A stretch of 64,000 nucleotides of DNA from NCBI RefSeq assembly GCF_001458115.1, contig NZ_CZRP01000012.1, positions 372,001 through 436,000 of the forward strand, read 5' to 3'. This document shows positions 41,384-54,049 of this stretch, in pieces. Made by a program: the position numbers and the translations under genes. The stretch is from Gracilibacillus massiliensis. Lineage in GTDB: Bacteria; Bacillota; Bacilli; Bacillales; Amphibacillaceae. The first letter of the stretch is position 1. Every line of letters starts with the position of its first letter. The notes beneath the pieces are model-generated. The model was not told where the DNA came from and did not search any database. It saw nothing but the letters and a program-made list of their open reading frames with translations.

Positions 41384-43204
41384 ATGACATTGACGAACAT
41401 TAGAAATCAAAGTAAAGTACGAAATTTTTCGATTATTGCACATATTGATCACGGAAAATCAACGCTAGCTGATCGAATTTTAGAAAAAACAAAAGCGTTA
41501 ACCTCGCGTGAAATGAAAGAACAATTTCTAGATGGAATGGATCTTGAACGTGAACGAGGTATAACGATAAAATTAAATGCCGTTCAATTAAAATATGATC
41601 GTGGCGGCGGTGATGAATATTTATTTCATCTGATCGATACGCCAGGACATGTCGATTTTACATACGAAGTCTCCCGAAGTCTGGCAGCATGTGAAGGTGC
41701 TATTCTTGTGGTTGATGCTGCACAAGGGATCGAAGCACAAACATTGGCAAACGTTTATTTAGCGTTAGACAACGATTTGGAAATTATTCCGGTTATCAAT
41801 AAAATCGATCTACCTAGTGCAGACCCAGAGCGAGTGAAACAAGAAATCACGGATGTTATTGGAATCGATGGGGATGAAGCGATCCTAGCAAGTGCGAAGT
41901 CTGGTATTGGAATAGAGGAGATACTTGACCAAATCGTAGAAAGGATTCCTGCACCAGAGGGAGATCCCGATGAGCCGTTAAAAGCCTTAATCTTTGACTC
42001 GTTATATGATCCATATCGTGGCGTGGTTGCTTATGTCTGTGTCAAAGAAGGATCGGTAAAAGTAGGCGACAAAATTAAAATGATGGCAACAGGTAAAGAA
42101 TTTGAAGTAAATGAGGTAGGGGTATTCAATCCCAAACCTGTTCAGCAAGACGATTTATGTGTTGGTGATGTAGGGTACTTAACTGCCTCTATAAAAAATG
42201 TAGGGGATACGCAAGTTGGGGATACCATTACACTAGCAAATAATCCTGCTTTGGAACCCTTACCAGGTTATCGTAAGTTAAATCCCATGGTGTTTTGTGG
42301 GTTATACCCAGTCGATGCTGATAAATATAATGATTTACGCGAAGCACTTGAGCGTCTAGAATTAAACGATTCGTCTTTGCAATATGAAGCGGAAACTTCT
42401 CAAGCGTTAGGCTTTGGATTTCGTTGTGGTTTCTTAGGGTTATTGCATATGGAAATCATACAAGAGCGAATCGAGCGAGAATTTGGTATTGATTTGATTA
42501 CAACAGCACCGAGTGTAATATATAACGTCGTCAAAACAGATGGAGAGAATTTAACGATAGATAATCCATCGTTTATGCCAGATAATCAATCGATCCAAGA
42601 GGTTCAAGAGCCTTATGTTCGAGCAACCATTATGGTTCCTAATGATTTTGTTGGGCCAGTAATGGAAATTTGTCAGAAAAAACGTGGCGATTTCTTAGAT
42701 ATGCAGTATCTTGACGATAATCGTGTCAATGTTGTCTATGAAATTCCATTATCAGAGATTGTTTATGACTTTTTCGATCAATTAAAATCGCAAACGAAGG
42801 GTTATGCTTCGTTTGATTATGAAATGATCGGTTATAAAGAGTCGAACCTAGTAAAAATGGATATCTTATTGAACAATGATACGATAGATGCTTTATCTTT
42901 TATTGTCCATCGTGATTTTGCTTTTGAGCGTGGCAAACAAATTGCAGATAAATTAAAAACGTTGATTCCAAGACAGCAATTCGAGGTACCAATCCAAGCG
43001 GCAATTGGTAATAAAATTGTTGCGAGAACGAACATTAAAGCAATGCGTAAAAACGTATTAAGTAAATGTTATGGTGGAGATATTTCTCGTAAACGTAAGT
43101 TGTTAGAGAAACAAAAAGAAGGTAAAAAGCGTATGAAAATGGTTGGTTCTGTTGAAGTTCCACAAGAAGCCTTTATGGCAGTTTTGAAGATGGATGATGA
43201 TTAA
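41384..43204 (+). CDS. lepA: Elongation factor 4 (LepA)
   Basis: This 606-residue translational GTPase has the complete G domain: [19 protein letters not shown] (P-loop), [11 protein letters not shown] (switch I), IDTPGHVDF and NKIDLP. EF-G-like domains II, III and V and the LepA-specific C-terminal domain ([20 protein letters not shown]) follow. It back-translocates or aids ribosome biogenesis under stress. TAGGAG precedes ATG 41384. It begins 148 bp beyond the tandem repeat array. Confidence 0.96.
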   Translation: MTLTNIRNQSKVRNFSIIAHIDHGKSTLADRILEKTKALTSREMKEQFLDGMDLERERGITIKLNAVQLKYDRGGGDEYLFHLIDTPGHVDFTYEVSRSLAACEGAILVVDAAQGIEAQTLANVYLALDNDLEIIPVINKIDLPSADPERVKQEITDVIGIDGDEAILASAKSGIGIEEILDQIVERIPAPEGDPDEPLKALIFDSLYDPYRGVVAYVCVKEGSVKVGDKIKMMATGKEFEVNEVGVFNPKPVQQDDLCVGDVGYLTASIKNVGDTQVGDTITLANNPALEPLPGYRKLNPMVFCGLYPVDADKYNDLREALERLELNDSSLQYEAETSQALGFGFRCGFLGLLHMEIIQERIEREFGIDLITTAPSVIYNVVKTDGENLTIDNPSFMPDNQSIQEVQEPYVRATIMVPNDFVGPVMEICQKKRGDFLDMQYLDDNRVNVVYEIPLSEIVYDFFDQLKSQTKGYASFDYEMIGYKESNLVKMDILLNNDTIDALSFIVHRDFAFERGKQIADKLKTLIPRQQFEVPIQAAIGNKIVARTNIKAMRKNVLSKCYGGDISRKRKLLEKQKEGKKRMKMVGSVEVPQEAFMAVLKMDDD

Positions 43205-43244
43205 TATCGTGAATACTTTTTGTAAATAGTAATAGTAATGGTCT

Positions 43245-43270
43245 ACCCTTGTCTAAATGGCAAGGGTTTT
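43245..43270 (+). terminator. Terminator after lepA
   Basis: ACCCTTG pairs with CAAGGGT, loop of nine, then TTT. It leaves only partial readthrough into hemW. Confidence 0.6.
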
Positions 43271-43294
43271 GCCGTAGTTAAAGGAGGAATAACA

Positions 43295-44437
43295 ATGGTA
43301 TCGTCTGTCTATATCCACATTCCATTTTGCGAAAAAATTTGCCATTATTGTGATTTCACAAAATTCTTTTATGAAGAAAAAATGGCAGATGATTACTTGG
43401 TTGCGCTCGAAAATGAAATCACAACAAATATTAGTAAGCCTAAGCAGAAGATGAAAACGATCTTTGTCGGTGGGGGAACACCTACTGCATTAAATAATCA
43501 ACAATTAACAAAACTAGTGAAGATGATTCACAATTATTTTGATGTTGCTGAGGTGGAAGAATATACGTTCGAAGCGAATCCGGGTGATTTAACAAAAGAA
43601 AAAATAACGATTTTAAAAGAATACGGTGTTAACCGCATTTCAATGGGTGTACAAGTATTTGATGATGATATGTTAGAACAGCTTGGTAGATTGCATCGAA
43701 TCAAAGATGTCTATCAAAATGTTAATGATTTAATCAACGCGGGTATTACGAATATTAGTATTGATTTAATGTATAGTTTACCCAATCAAACTATTTCTAA
43801 TTTTGAACAAACATTGCGGGAAGCATTGCAATTTAACTTACCACACTATTCAGCTTATTCACTGCAAATTGAGCCGAAAACGATTTTTTATCAACGATAT
43901 AAAAAGGGAACATTAACGAAACCGCCAGAGGAAATCGAGGCAGATATGTATGAAATCCTACGAGCTGAAATGAATCAGAATGGAAATTTGCAATATGAAA
44001 TTAGCAATTTCGCAAAACCCGGTTTTGAAAGTAAACACAATTTAACGTATTGGAATAATGATTATTATTATGGGTTTGGGGCAGGATCTCATGGTTATTT
44101 ACCAGGTGAGCGAATTATTAACATTCGTCCATTTCCAACCTATGTAGAAGAAGCAAATAAATCAGGAAAACCGATTTTACATGTGGAGAAAATCGGCAGA
44201 AAAGAGCAAATTGAGGAAGAGATGTTCCTTGGACTTCGAAAAAGTGAGGGCGTATCGATTTCAAGATTCGAGCAAAAATATAATCAAAAGTTAGAAAGTT
44301 TGTATGGTCAGGAGTTAGAAAAATTGCAACATCGCGGCTGGATTGAATACAATCATCAATTTGTAAAACTGACAGAGGTAGGTAAGCCTTTTGGCAATGA
44401 AGTATTTCAATCCTTTCTATTGGATAAGGAAATCTAG
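43295..44437 (+). CDS. hemW: HemW, radical-SAM heme chaperone family
   Basis: This 380-residue radical-SAM protein has the CxxxCxxC cluster in IPFCEKICHYCDFTKF. It lacks the extra Cys that marks true HemN coproporphyrinogen dehydrogenase, so it is the HemW heme-insertion type. GGGTPTALNNQQL, SMGVQVFDDDMLEQLGR and the HemN C-terminal domain with GLRKSEGVSISRFE are present. AAGGAGG fixes the start at ATG 43295. In B. subtilis this gene (hemN, yqeR) likewise follows lepA. Confidence 0.9.
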   Translation: MVSSVYIHIPFCEKICHYCDFTKFFYEEKMADDYLVALENEITTNISKPKQKMKTIFVGGGTPTALNNQQLTKLVKMIHNYFDVAEVEEYTFEANPGDLTKEKITILKEYGVNRISMGVQVFDDDMLEQLGRLHRIKDVYQNVNDLINAGITNISIDLMYSLPNQTISNFEQTLREALQFNLPHYSAYSLQIEPKTIFYQRYKKGTLTKPPEEIEADMYEILRAEMNQNGNLQYEISNFAKPGFESKHNLTYWNNDYYYGFGAGSHGYLPGERIINIRPFPTYVEEANKSGKPILHVEKIGRKEQIEEEMFLGLRKSEGVSISRFEQKYNQKLESLYGQELEKLQHRGWIEYNHQFVKLTEVGKPFGNEVFQSFLLDKEI

Positions 44438-44483
44438 AGGGTAATAGCTTTTCGTTTTTCTAATAATATTTTAAGTTTCTTAA

Positions 44484-44549
44484 TTGACATTTCCTTATGG
44501 ATTTGATAATTTATTATTAGATTTAGCACTCAAGATAATAGAGTGCTAA
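44484..44549 (+). promoter_or_regulatory. Heat-shock promoter with CIRCE operator
   Basis: TTGACA (44484-44489) and GATAAT (44505-44510) form a sigma-A promoter with a slightly short spacer. The CIRCE operator is perfect: TTAGCACTC (44523-44531), nine bases, GAGTGCTAA (44541-44549). HrcA binding here represses the hrcA-grpE-dnaK-dnaJ operon, released on heat stress. Confidence 0.95.
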
Positions 44550-44564
44550 CAGAGGTGATCATCG

Positions 44565-45587
44565 ATGCTTACAGAAAGACAAATACAAGTGCTCCAAGTT
44601 ATTATTGATGAATTCATCCAGACGGCACAACCGATTGGATCAAGGGCTATAGCTAAGAAGGAGGACATTCCTTTTAGTCCTGCGACGATTCGTAATGAAA
44701 TGGCTGATTTAGAAGAATCAGGTTATATTGAAAAGACCCATACCTCATCAGGTCGAGTACCTTCTGAGAAAGGGTATCGCTTTTATGTTGACCATTTAAT
44801 GTCACCATTTCGATTATCGAATCAAGATATGTCGACGATTCATCAAACGTTTGAAAGAGAAATGCTTGAATTTGAACGAGTGGTGCAAAAGTCTGCTCGC
44901 GTTCTTTCAGACTTAACAAACTATACGTCGATCATACTAGGGCCACAAGTTTTTGAGACAACATTAAAGCAAATTCAAATTATCAGTTTAACTGATTATA
45001 CTGCTGTAGCTATTTTGGTGACAAGTACAGGTCATGTAGAACATCGTCATTTCAATGTGCCACCAACCATGCAGTCATCTGATCTAGAGAAGTTAGTTAA
45101 TATTCTAAATGATCGATTAGTTGGTGTACCCATCATTAAGTTACAACAAAAGCTCTATGGAGAAGTTGCTCAAATGCTCAAGCGTTATAGCTCAGATTTT
45201 GAGACCACGTATTCCTTTTTGAAAGATGCATTGTTAGAACAACAGCCAGTTAAACTCTATATGGATGGTAAAACAAATATTATGTTACAACCAGAATTTC
45301 ACGACATCCATAAGATTCAGTCACTTTATACGATTATGGAAAAAGAAGACGAAATGGCGCATCTTTTAAGAACATCTGGAAAAGGAATTAAAGTTTCCAT
45401 TGGTCAGGAAAATCAGCTGGACGCGATGCAAGATTGCAGTTTAATTACAGCAACCTACTCACTGGGGGAAGAGCAGTTAGGGACAATTGCTTTACTTGGT
45501 CCTACACGGATGGAGTATTCAAGAGTAGTAACATTATTAAATGTATTGTCTAAACGATTGACAAATACGTTTGATTCATGGCACTAA
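44565..45587 (+). CDS. hrcA: Heat-shock repressor HrcA
   Basis: The 340-residue repressor binds CIRCE and needs GroEL for activity. The winged helix at 1-105 contains MLTERQIQVLQVIIDEFI, SPATIRNEMADLEESGYIEK and HTSSGRVPSEKGYRFYVDHL; a GAF-like central domain and a short inserted dimerisation domain follow, ending SRVVTLLNVLSKRLT. It is the first gene of its own operon and sits 15 bp after CIRCE, so autoregulated. Confidence 0.96.
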   Translation: MLTERQIQVLQVIIDEFIQTAQPIGSRAIAKKEDIPFSPATIRNEMADLEESGYIEKTHTSSGRVPSEKGYRFYVDHLMSPFRLSNQDMSTIHQTFEREMLEFERVVQKSARVLSDLTNYTSIILGPQVFETTLKQIQIISLTDYTAVAILVTSTGHVEHRHFNVPPTMQSSDLEKLVNILNDRLVGVPIIKLQQKLYGEVAQMLKRYSSDFETTYSFLKDALLEQQPVKLYMDGKTNIMLQPEFHDIHKIQSLYTIMEKEDEMAHLLRTSGKGIKVSIGQENQLDAMQDCSLITATYSLGEEQLGTIALLGPTRMEYSRVVTLLNVLSKRLTNTFDSWH

Positions 45588-45718
45588 CATTTCAAATGTG
45601 AGAAGCGTCTATTTGCTTCAAAGAATACGGCGCTCTCATCTTTTTGTGTGTATAATATTTGATCTTTTAGTTAAAGTATGTTTAGCTATACAATGGTTTT
45701 GTTTAGGAGGTGACAGGG

Positions 45719-48171
<2,453 letters not shown>

Positions 48172-48329
48172 CAGAAGTTTGATAAGCAAGTGAGAAAAAG
48201 TCAAAGTCAGATCCAAATGGCTTTGGCTTTTTCCATGAATGACAAAAAACAACCACCATTCATACATTACCAGTAGACCAAACTGCGAACTTGTGACAAT
48301 TTTGACTGTTTGATGAGTGCTAGCAAAAG

Positions 48330-48455
48330 CTCCGTCCATTTACTTCGCTTTCCGCGGGCACGGCTTCAGCTTCCTCAGAAAAGCAAAAAACGCTTTTCCT
48401 GCGGGATCTTCAGCTCGCGCTTTTCCCGCTGGAGTCTACGTAAATGGACTACGCT
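48330..48455 (-). repeat. Structured repeat family A, copy 2 (reverse)
   Basis: Outer arms GTCCATTTAC (48334-48343) and GTAAATGGAC (48440-48449) pair perfectly. In reverse orientation the core shows TGAAGATCCC, an apical stem of AGGAAAAGC/GCTTTTCT, then AAGCTGAAGCCGTGCCCGCG. It lies in the dnaK-dnaJ gap. Confidence 0.75.
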
Positions 48456-48540
48456 TCAATAATCTTCTACAAATTAAGTGTTAGCTAGAATATTGATATC
48501 ACAGCTTATTTCATCGTACTTGAACAGATATCTACCAAAG

Positions 48541-48665
48541 CGGAGGAAAAATGCGACACTCCTGGGGGAACAGCACGAGCTGAAGATCTACTTGGTAAAG
48601 TGTTCTACTTTACCAAGTTAGCTGAAGCCGTGCCCCCGGAAAGGGAGTGTTTTTCCGTAGCGTTG
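48541..48665 (+). repeat. Structured repeat family A, copy 3
   Basis: GGAAAAA/TTTTTCC and ACACTCC/GGGAGTGT form the outer stem. TGAAGATCT (48581-48589), the apical stem CTTGGTAAAG/CTTTACCAAG (48591-48600, 48608-48617) and TTAGCTGAA (48618-48626) follow the family plan. The dnaK-dnaJ gap (656 bp) thus holds two copies in opposite orientation and no ORF. Confidence 0.75.
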
Positions 48666-48827
48666 GATTAGCACTTATCTCAATACTGTTGCCAATAAGC
48701 CTATGTCAATTAAATTGCAGTTTAGGTTTTCTGTTGAGTTTTGGTTCGTTATTTATGTTTGCTTATCATAAACGATCAATGTTATTATAAATGTTATGCA
48801 ATAAACGAGCGGGAGTGTGATCAGTCA

Positions 48828-49952
48828 GTGAGTAAACGAGATTATTACGAGGTACTTGGTGTGTCAAAAGATGCATCAAAGGATGAAATAAAAAAAGCAT
48901 ATCGTAAACTAGCTAGAAAATATCACCCGGATGTGAACAAAGAAGAAGGTACTGACCAAAAATTTAAAGAAGTAAAAGAAGCGTATGAGGTACTTGGTAA
49001 CGAGCAAAAGAAAGCACAATACGATCAGTTTGGTCACGCCGGCCCACAAAGTCAAGGTGGATTTGGTGGCTTCGGTGGTGGCGAAGACTTCGGCGGTTTC
49101 GGAGATATTTTCGACATGTTCTTCGGTGGCGGTGGTCGAAGAGATCCAAATGCCCCGCGCCAAGGTAACGACTTGCAGTATGCCATGACACTTGAGTTTG
49201 AAGATGCTATTTTTGGAAAAGAAACAGATATTCAAATACCAAAAGAAGAAGATTGTGACACATGTGATGGTTCCGGAGCTAAGCCTGGAACAAAGCCGGA
49301 AACATGTTCCCATTGTAATGGCAGTGGACAATTAAATGTTGAACAAAATACGCCTTTTGGTCGTGTAGTCAACCGAAGAGTTTGTCATCACTGTCAAGGT
49401 ACAGGTAAAATGATTAAAGAGAAATGTACGACATGTGGTGGCCAAGGAAAAGTACAAACACGCAAGAAAATTCATATTAGTATCCCTGCAGGTATTGATG
49501 AAGGACAACAAATACGTGTACCTGGACAAGGTGAGCCAGGCGTAAATGGTGGACCAGCAGGAGATCTTTACGTAGTTATTCAAGTGAAGAGCCATGAATT
49601 TTATGAACGTGAAGGCGATCATATTTATTGTGAAATGCCAATTACTTTCGCTCAAGCAGCTTTAGGTGACGAAATTGAAGTTCCTACACTACATGGCAAA
49701 GTAAAACTAAAAGTTCCAGCAGGTACACAGACAGGAAAAACCTTCCGTTTAAAAGGAAAAGGTGCTCCTAATGTCCGTGGTTATGGTCAAGGGGACCAAC
49801 ATATAAAAATTCGTGTGATTACACCAACAAACTTAAGTGAACGTCAGAAAGAGTTATTAAGGGAATTTAACGAAATAAGTGGGAATCAACCAACAGATGA
49901 ACACGAAGATTCTTTTTTTCAGCGAGTAAAAAGAGCTTTTAAAGGTGAGTAA
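48828..49952 (+). CDS. dnaJ: Chaperone DnaJ (Hsp40)
   Basis: The 374-residue co-chaperone delivers clients to DnaK. GTG 48828 is chosen because it gives [20 protein letters not shown], the standard J-domain start; HPD is at [11 protein letters not shown] Gly/Phe-rich linker (about 75-115) precedes four CxxCxGxG zinc repeats ([32 protein letters not shown]) and the two C-terminal beta domains. An earlier in-frame ATG at 48741 has no support. Confidence 0.95.
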   Translation: MSKRDYYEVLGVSKDASKDEIKKAYRKLARKYHPDVNKEEGTDQKFKEVKEAYEVLGNEQKKAQYDQFGHAGPQSQGGFGGFGGGEDFGGFGDIFDMFFGGGGRRDPNAPRQGNDLQYAMTLEFEDAIFGKETDIQIPKEEDCDTCDGSGAKPGTKPETCSHCNGSGQLNVEQNTPFGRVVNRRVCHHCQGTGKMIKEKCTTCGGQGKVQTRKKIHISIPAGIDEGQQIRVPGQGEPGVNGGPAGDLYVVIQVKSHEFYEREGDHIYCEMPITFAQAALGDEIEVPTLHGKVKLKVPAGTQTGKTFRLKGKGAPNVRGYGQGDQHIKIRVITPTNLSERQKELLREFNEISGNQPTDEHEDSFFQRVKRAFKGE

Positions 49953-49990
49953 TCCATATTGGAAATCTTTGATAAAGTGAGTTGATCTGT

Positions 49991-50941
49991 TTGAAGTGGA
50001 CAGAGCTGTGTATCTATACTACCAATGAAGCGATAGAACCAATCTCTAACATTATTCATGAAGCAGGCGCAAGTGGTGTTGTGATAGAGGATCGTCAGGA
50101 ATTAGACAAAGAAAGAGATACACCTTTTGGCGAAATTTATGACCTGAATCCGGATGACTATCCTGAGGAAGGGGTGCGTTTAAAAGCGTACCTTCCTGTT
50201 AATAGTTTTCTTGGTGAAACGGTATCGGAGATTAAGCAAGCGATTAATAATTTATTAGTATACGATATCGATATTGGCTTAAACAAAATAACTTTGAGTG
50301 AAGTAAATGAAGAAGAATGGGCGACAGCTTGGAAAAAATATTATAAACCTGTGAAAATCTCAGAGCGTGTGACAATCACGCCAACCTGGGAAGATTATCA
50401 GCCTGTCTCAACAGATGAACTTATTATTGAATTAGATCCTGGAATGGCCTTCGGTACAGGTACACACCCAACAACCGTTTTAAGTATTCAAGCTTTAGAA
50501 AGATTCATAGAAAAAGGTCAGATTGTGATGGATGTTGGTTGTGGATCAGGTGTGTTAAGTGTTGCCTCTATTTTATTAGGGGCTGATAAAGTATTAGCTT
50601 ATGACTTGGATGAAGTAGCGGTTGAGAGTTCTAGACTTAATGTCAAAGTAAATAAAGTTGCTCAACAAGTGGTTGTAAAACAAAATAACTTGTTAGAACA
50701 TGTCGACGAAGAAGCAGATATTATTGTAGCGAATATCCTGGCTGAAATTATTTTGCGTTTTGAACAGGATGCTTATAAATTACTAAAGCCTGGTGGTTAT
50801 TTTATTACATCAGGTATTATTCAGAACAAAAAAGAACATGTTAAAGAAGGACTCACAAACGCGGGATTTGAAATAATGGAAGTAAACCAAATGGAAGATT
50901 GGATCTCGATTATTGCACAAAAGCCTGAAGGAAGTAGGTAA
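49991..50941 (+). CDS. prmA: Ribosomal protein L11 methyltransferase
   Basis: The 316-residue SAM-dependent methyltransferase trimethylates L11. TTG 49991 gives (M)KWTELCIYTTNEAIEPI, the family start; TTG 49982 is in frame but poorly spaced. The motif I MDVGCGSGVLSVAS and post-motif IIVANILAEII (NPPx-like), with ELDPGMAFGTGTHPTT, are diagnostic. It follows dnaJ after 38 bp, as in B. subtilis, and so is partly under heat-shock transcription. Confidence 0.95.
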   Translation: MKWTELCIYTTNEAIEPISNIIHEAGASGVVIEDRQELDKERDTPFGEIYDLNPDDYPEEGVRLKAYLPVNSFLGETVSEIKQAINNLLVYDIDIGLNKITLSEVNEEEWATAWKKYYKPVKISERVTITPTWEDYQPVSTDELIIELDPGMAFGTGTHPTTVLSIQALERFIEKGQIVMDVGCGSGVLSVASILLGADKVLAYDLDEVAVESSRLNVKVNKVAQQVVVKQNNLLEHVDEEADIIVANILAEIILRFEQDAYKLLKPGGYFITSGIIQNKKEHVKEGLTNAGFEIMEVNQMEDWISIIAQKPEGSR

Positions 50942-50945
50942 TCGG

Positions 50946-51698
50946 ATGCAACGATATTTTATTAATAGTGACCACTGGAATGATCAAAATGTTCAAATAG
51001 TGGAAGATGATTATCATCATATTGTAAATGTAATGCGAATGTCGAAAGAAGACAAGTTGATTGCAAATCGTGATGATGGAAAGTCTGCTATTTGTGAAAT
51101 TGATACTATTTCTGAAGATGTGGTGGAAGCTAAAGTAATCGAATGGTTAGAAGAAACGACGGAATTACCGATTGCTATTACGATAGCACATGGTTTACCG
51201 AAAGGCGATAAGTGGGAATTCATACTTCAAAAAGGTACTGAATTAGGTGCATCACATTTTATTCCTTTTCAAGCAGAACGGTCTGTTGTAAAATGGGAAC
51301 CAAAAAAAGTCCAAAAAAAACTACCGAGATGGCAGAAGATTGTTAAAGAAGCCAGTGAACAGGCTCACAGGACACGAATCCCTGCGGTTGATACGGTATT
51401 GTCGACTAGTAAACTAATTAGTAAGAGTGCTAACTATGACTGGAAGTTTTTTGCTTATGAAGAAACAACGCGTGGTGAATCCTCACAAAAGCTCCATGAT
51501 TATTTATCACAAATAAAGCTAGGTCAATCTGTGATCGTTTGTGTTGGGCCAGAAGGTGGCTTTACTGAAAAAGAAGCCGTCGAATTAAGGCAGGCTGGTT
51601 TTGAATCGATTCGTCTTGGTCCTAGAATTTTACGAACGGAAACGGCACCTCTATACGTTTTAGCTAATTTATCTTATTACTTTGAAGAAATGAGGTGA
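50946..51698 (+). CDS. rsmE: 16S rRNA (uracil-1498-N3) methyltransferase RsmE
   Basis: The 250-residue SPOUT-family enzyme has an N-terminal PUA-like domain (MQRYFINSDHW.. about 1-70) and the knotted methyltransferase domain with VCVGPEGGFTEKE and LRTETAPLYVLA, the SAM-binding knot. It methylates U1498 of 16S rRNA. ATG 50946 is four bases after the prmA stop and four bases before mtaB the spacing is similarly tight, so translation is coupled. Confidence 0.95.
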   Translation: MQRYFINSDHWNDQNVQIVEDDYHHIVNVMRMSKEDKLIANRDDGKSAICEIDTISEDVVEAKVIEWLEETTELPIAITIAHGLPKGDKWEFILQKGTELGASHFIPFQAERSVVKWEPKKVQKKLPRWQKIVKEASEQAHRTRIPAVDTVLSTSKLISKSANYDWKFFAYEETTRGESSQKLHDYLSQIKLGQSVIVCVGPEGGFTEKEAVELRQAGFESIRLGPRILRTETAPLYVLANLSYYFEEMR

Positions 51699-51702
51699 TG
51701 AA

Positions 51703-53040
51703 ATGCCTGTAGTGGCTTTTCATACATTAGGTTGTAAAGTAAATCATTATGAGACAGAAGGAATTTGGCAAAAGTTTAAAAACGAAGGTTATGAACGTGT
51801 TGATTTTGATCACCATGCCGATGTGTATGTCATTAATACATGTACGGTTACTAATACTGGTGATAAGAAAAGTCGTCAAGTAATCCGTCGTGCAATTCGA
51901 AGTAATCCTGAGGCTGTTGTCTGTGTAACAGGCTGTTATGCTCAAACATCTCCTGGTGAAATTATGGAAATTCCTGGTGTGGATATTGTGGTAGGAACAC
52001 AAGATCGAGGGAAAATGATTGAGTATATTGAAGAACATCAAGAGCATCGTCAACCAATCAATGGTGTTTCAAATATTATGAAGAATCGAGTATTTGAAGA
52101 AATGGATGTTCCACAATTTTCTGATCGTACACGTGCATCATTAAAAATACAAGAAGGATGTAACAATTTTTGTACGTTCTGTATCATTCCATGGTCAAGA
52201 GGTCTTTTACGTTCCAGAGATCCCGAGAATGTTTTAAAACAAGCAAAACAATTGGTTGAAGCAGGTTATAAAGAAGTTGTCTTAACTGGGATTCACACCG
52301 CTGGTTATGGTGAAGATATGAAGGACTATAATTTTGCCAGGTTGTTACGGGACCTTGAATCAAAAGTGGATGGTCTTAAGCGAATTCGTATTTCTTCCAT
52401 CGAAGCAAGTCAAATTACTGATGAAGTAATCGAAGTGTTGGATGCTTCAGAAAAAGTGGTACCTCATTTACATATACCATTGCAATCAGGATCAGACACA
52501 GTATTAGAAAGAATGCGCCGTAAATACACAACAGATTTTTACAAACAACGTGTTGAAAAAATTCAAAAAGCACTGCCACATTTAGCAATTACTTCAGATG
52601 TTATTGTTGGTTTTCCTGGTGAAACAGCTGAAGAATTTCAGGAAACTTCTGATTTTGTGAAAGAAATCGGCTATTCTGAGTTGCATGTTTTCCCTTTTTC
52701 AAGAAGAACAGGTACTCCAGCAGCTCGTATGGATAATCAAGTGGATGATGAGGTCAAAAATAAACGGGTACAGTTATTAATCGACCAATCGAATCAACAA
52801 GCGTTAGAATACGCAAAGCAATATGAAGAAGAAGTAGTAGAAGTAATACCAGAAGAAACATTTGATAACGATCACCCTAATATGTTAGTAGGTTATTCAG
52901 ATAATTATCTTAAGGTAAAATTCGAAGGCACTAAAGACATGATTGGTGAAATCGTCCGTGTGAAAATTACAAAAGCAGGTTATCCGTACAATGAAGGTCA
53001 GTTTGTCCGTGTAATGGATGACGCTGTATTATCTATTTAA
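51703..53040 (+). CDS. mtaB: tRNA t6A37 methylthiotransferase MtaB
   Basis: The 445-residue enzyme (YqeV in B. subtilis) converts t6A37 to ms2t6A in tRNA-Lys. It has the UPF0004 domain with its three Cys (TLGCKVNHYE, INTCTVTN, TGCYAQ), the radical-SAM CNNFCTFCIIPWSRG, and a TRAM domain at the C-terminus. AGGTGATGAA precedes the ATG. End of the heat-shock/rRNA-modification transcript, with a terminator-like stem following. Confidence 0.95.
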   Translation: MPVVAFHTLGCKVNHYETEGIWQKFKNEGYERVDFDHHADVYVINTCTVTNTGDKKSRQVIRRAIRSNPEAVVCVTGCYAQTSPGEIMEIPGVDIVVGTQDRGKMIEYIEEHQEHRQPINGVSNIMKNRVFEEMDVPQFSDRTRASLKIQEGCNNFCTFCIIPWSRGLLRSRDPENVLKQAKQLVEAGYKEVVLTGIHTAGYGEDMKDYNFARLLRDLESKVDGLKRIRISSIEASQITDEVIEVLDASEKVVPHLHIPLQSGSDTVLERMRRKYTTDFYKQRVEKIQKALPHLAITSDVIVGFPGETAEEFQETSDFVKEIGYSELHVFPFSRRTGTPAARMDNQVDDEVKNKRVQLLIDQSNQQALEYAKQYEEEVVEVIPEETFDNDHPNMLVGYSDNYLKVKFEGTKDMIGEIVRVKITKAGYPYNEGQFVRVMDDAVLSI

Positions 53041-53044
53041 TGAT

Positions 53045-53080
53045 AGGGGGTCTCACTTTACGTGATGGCCTCTTTTCTAG
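53045..53080 (+). terminator. Probable terminator after mtaB
   Basis: An imperfect stem AGGGGGTCTCAC with GTGATGGCCTCT and a TTTT run, directly after the mtaB stop. Confidence 0.55.
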
Positions 53081-53129
53081 TTATCTACTATTATTGACTT
53101 GGATTATTTTGTGACGGGCCGTAATACTT

Positions 53130-53149
53130 GTATTGATTGAAGTCTCACA
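53130..53149 (-). repeat. Fragment of repeat family E
   Basis: TTGATTGAAGTCTCAC is the reverse of GTGAGACTTCAATCAA, shared with 57483-57498 and partly 20391-20404. Only this piece can be recognised between mtaB and rpsU. Confidence 0.4.
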
Positions 53150-53206
53150 TTATCATGAGTTATTAAAACTATAAGTATTTTTCAATCTATTTTATTATTA
53201 AAACGG

Positions 53207-53235
53207 TTGACCTATATTGGTCGGTATATTATAAT
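53207..53235 (+). promoter_or_regulatory. Sigma-A promoter of rpsU-yqeY
   Basis: TTGACC (53207-53212) and TATAAT (53230-53235) with 17-bp spacing; rpsU starts 69 bp downstream. Confidence 0.85.
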
Positions 53236-53303
53236 TGCAAAGAGACATATGTATGTGTATGTCTGATTAATTTTTTTGTATGCTTCGGAGGGAGGGAAAT
53301 TGC

Positions 53304-53480
53304 ATGTCTAACACAACTCGCGTTCGTAAAAACGAGTCACTTGAAGATGCTCTTCGTCGCTTTAAGCGTAGTGTATCAAAATCTGGTACATTATCTGAAT
53401 ATCGTAAGCGTGAATTTTATGAAAAACCTAGTGTTCGCCGTAAGAAAAAATCGGAGGCAGCTAGAAAGCGTAAATTTTAA
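53304..53480 (+). CDS. rpsU: 30S ribosomal protein S21
   Basis: The 58-residue protein reads [20 protein letters not shown] and ends in a basic [12 protein letters not shown] tail, standard for S21. GGAGGGAGGG gives a strong ribosome site for ATG 53304. S21 binds the 30S platform and aids initiation. yqeY follows after 18 bp, a very conserved pairing in Firmicutes. Confidence 0.96.
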   Translation: MSNTTRVRKNESLEDALRRFKRSVSKSGTLSEYRKREFYEKPSVRRKKKSEAARKRKF

Positions 53481-53498
53481 AGAGGGTGTAATGTACTA

Positions 53499-53945
53499 AT
53501 GGCAATCGTTGAACTTTTGAACCAAGATATGAAACAGGCGATGAAGAACAAAGATAAAGTAAAATTAAGTGTAATTCGTATGGTCAAAGCATCGATGCAA
53601 AATGAAGCCATTAAATCAAAAAAAGATGCATTGTCTGAAGAAGAAGAACTAACGGTTTTAGCTAGAGAGCTGAAACAAAGAAAAGATTCCCTCCATGAAT
53701 TTAAAGAAGCTGGACGCGAAGATCTTGTAAGCCAATTAGAAGAAGAAATTAAAATAATACAAGCTTATATGCCTGAACAATTATCTGATCAAGAATTAGA
53801 AGAAATAGTTGTACAGACGATCGAGGAAGTTCAAGCTCAATCGAAAAAAGATATGGGAAAAGTTATGAGTGCTCTGATGCCAAAAGTAAAAGGTAAAGCA
53901 GAAGGCTCACGAGTGAATCAATTGGTTCAAAAGAACTTATCATAG
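53499..53945 (+). CDS. yqeY: GatB/YqeY domain protein
   Basis: The 148-residue helical protein consists solely of the YqeY domain, related to the tRNA-binding tail of Gat[33 protein letters not shown]-like and [20 protein letters not shown] are typical. A role in tRNA-dependent amidation or tRNA binding is suspected but not shown. It shares the rpsU promoter and is followed by a terminator. Confidence 0.92.
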   Translation: MAIVELLNQDMKQAMKNKDKVKLSVIRMVKASMQNEAIKSKKDALSEEEELTVLARELKQRKDSLHEFKEAGREDLVSQLEEEIKIIQAYMPEQLSDQELEEIVVQTIEEVQAQSKKDMGKVMSALMPKVKGKAEGSRVNQLVQKNLS

Positions 53946-53971
53946 AACGAATATAAATGATTTCATTCAGC

Positions 53972-54011
53972 AAAAGGCTCTTAGCTATTCATTTAGCTTA
54001 GGGCCTTTTTG
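53972..54011 (+). terminator. Terminator after yqeY
   Basis: AAAAGGC.CT.AGCT pairs with AGCT.AG.GCCTTTTT; T5 run. Confidence 0.85.
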
Positions 54012-54049
54012 TTATGCTTTGTTTATAAGGAAAGAAAGTATAAAAATTC

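Noticed and set aside
45600-45645. Attenuator between hrcA and grpE
   Set aside because: GAGAAGCG and GCGCTCTC could form a bulged stem before a T-run, but pairing is poor.
48314-48680. Second CIRCE-like operator before dnaJ
   Set aside because: GAGTGCTAG (48314) and TTAGCACTT (48669) occur as half-sites 350 bp apart, in wrong order and spacing, so they are chance matches.
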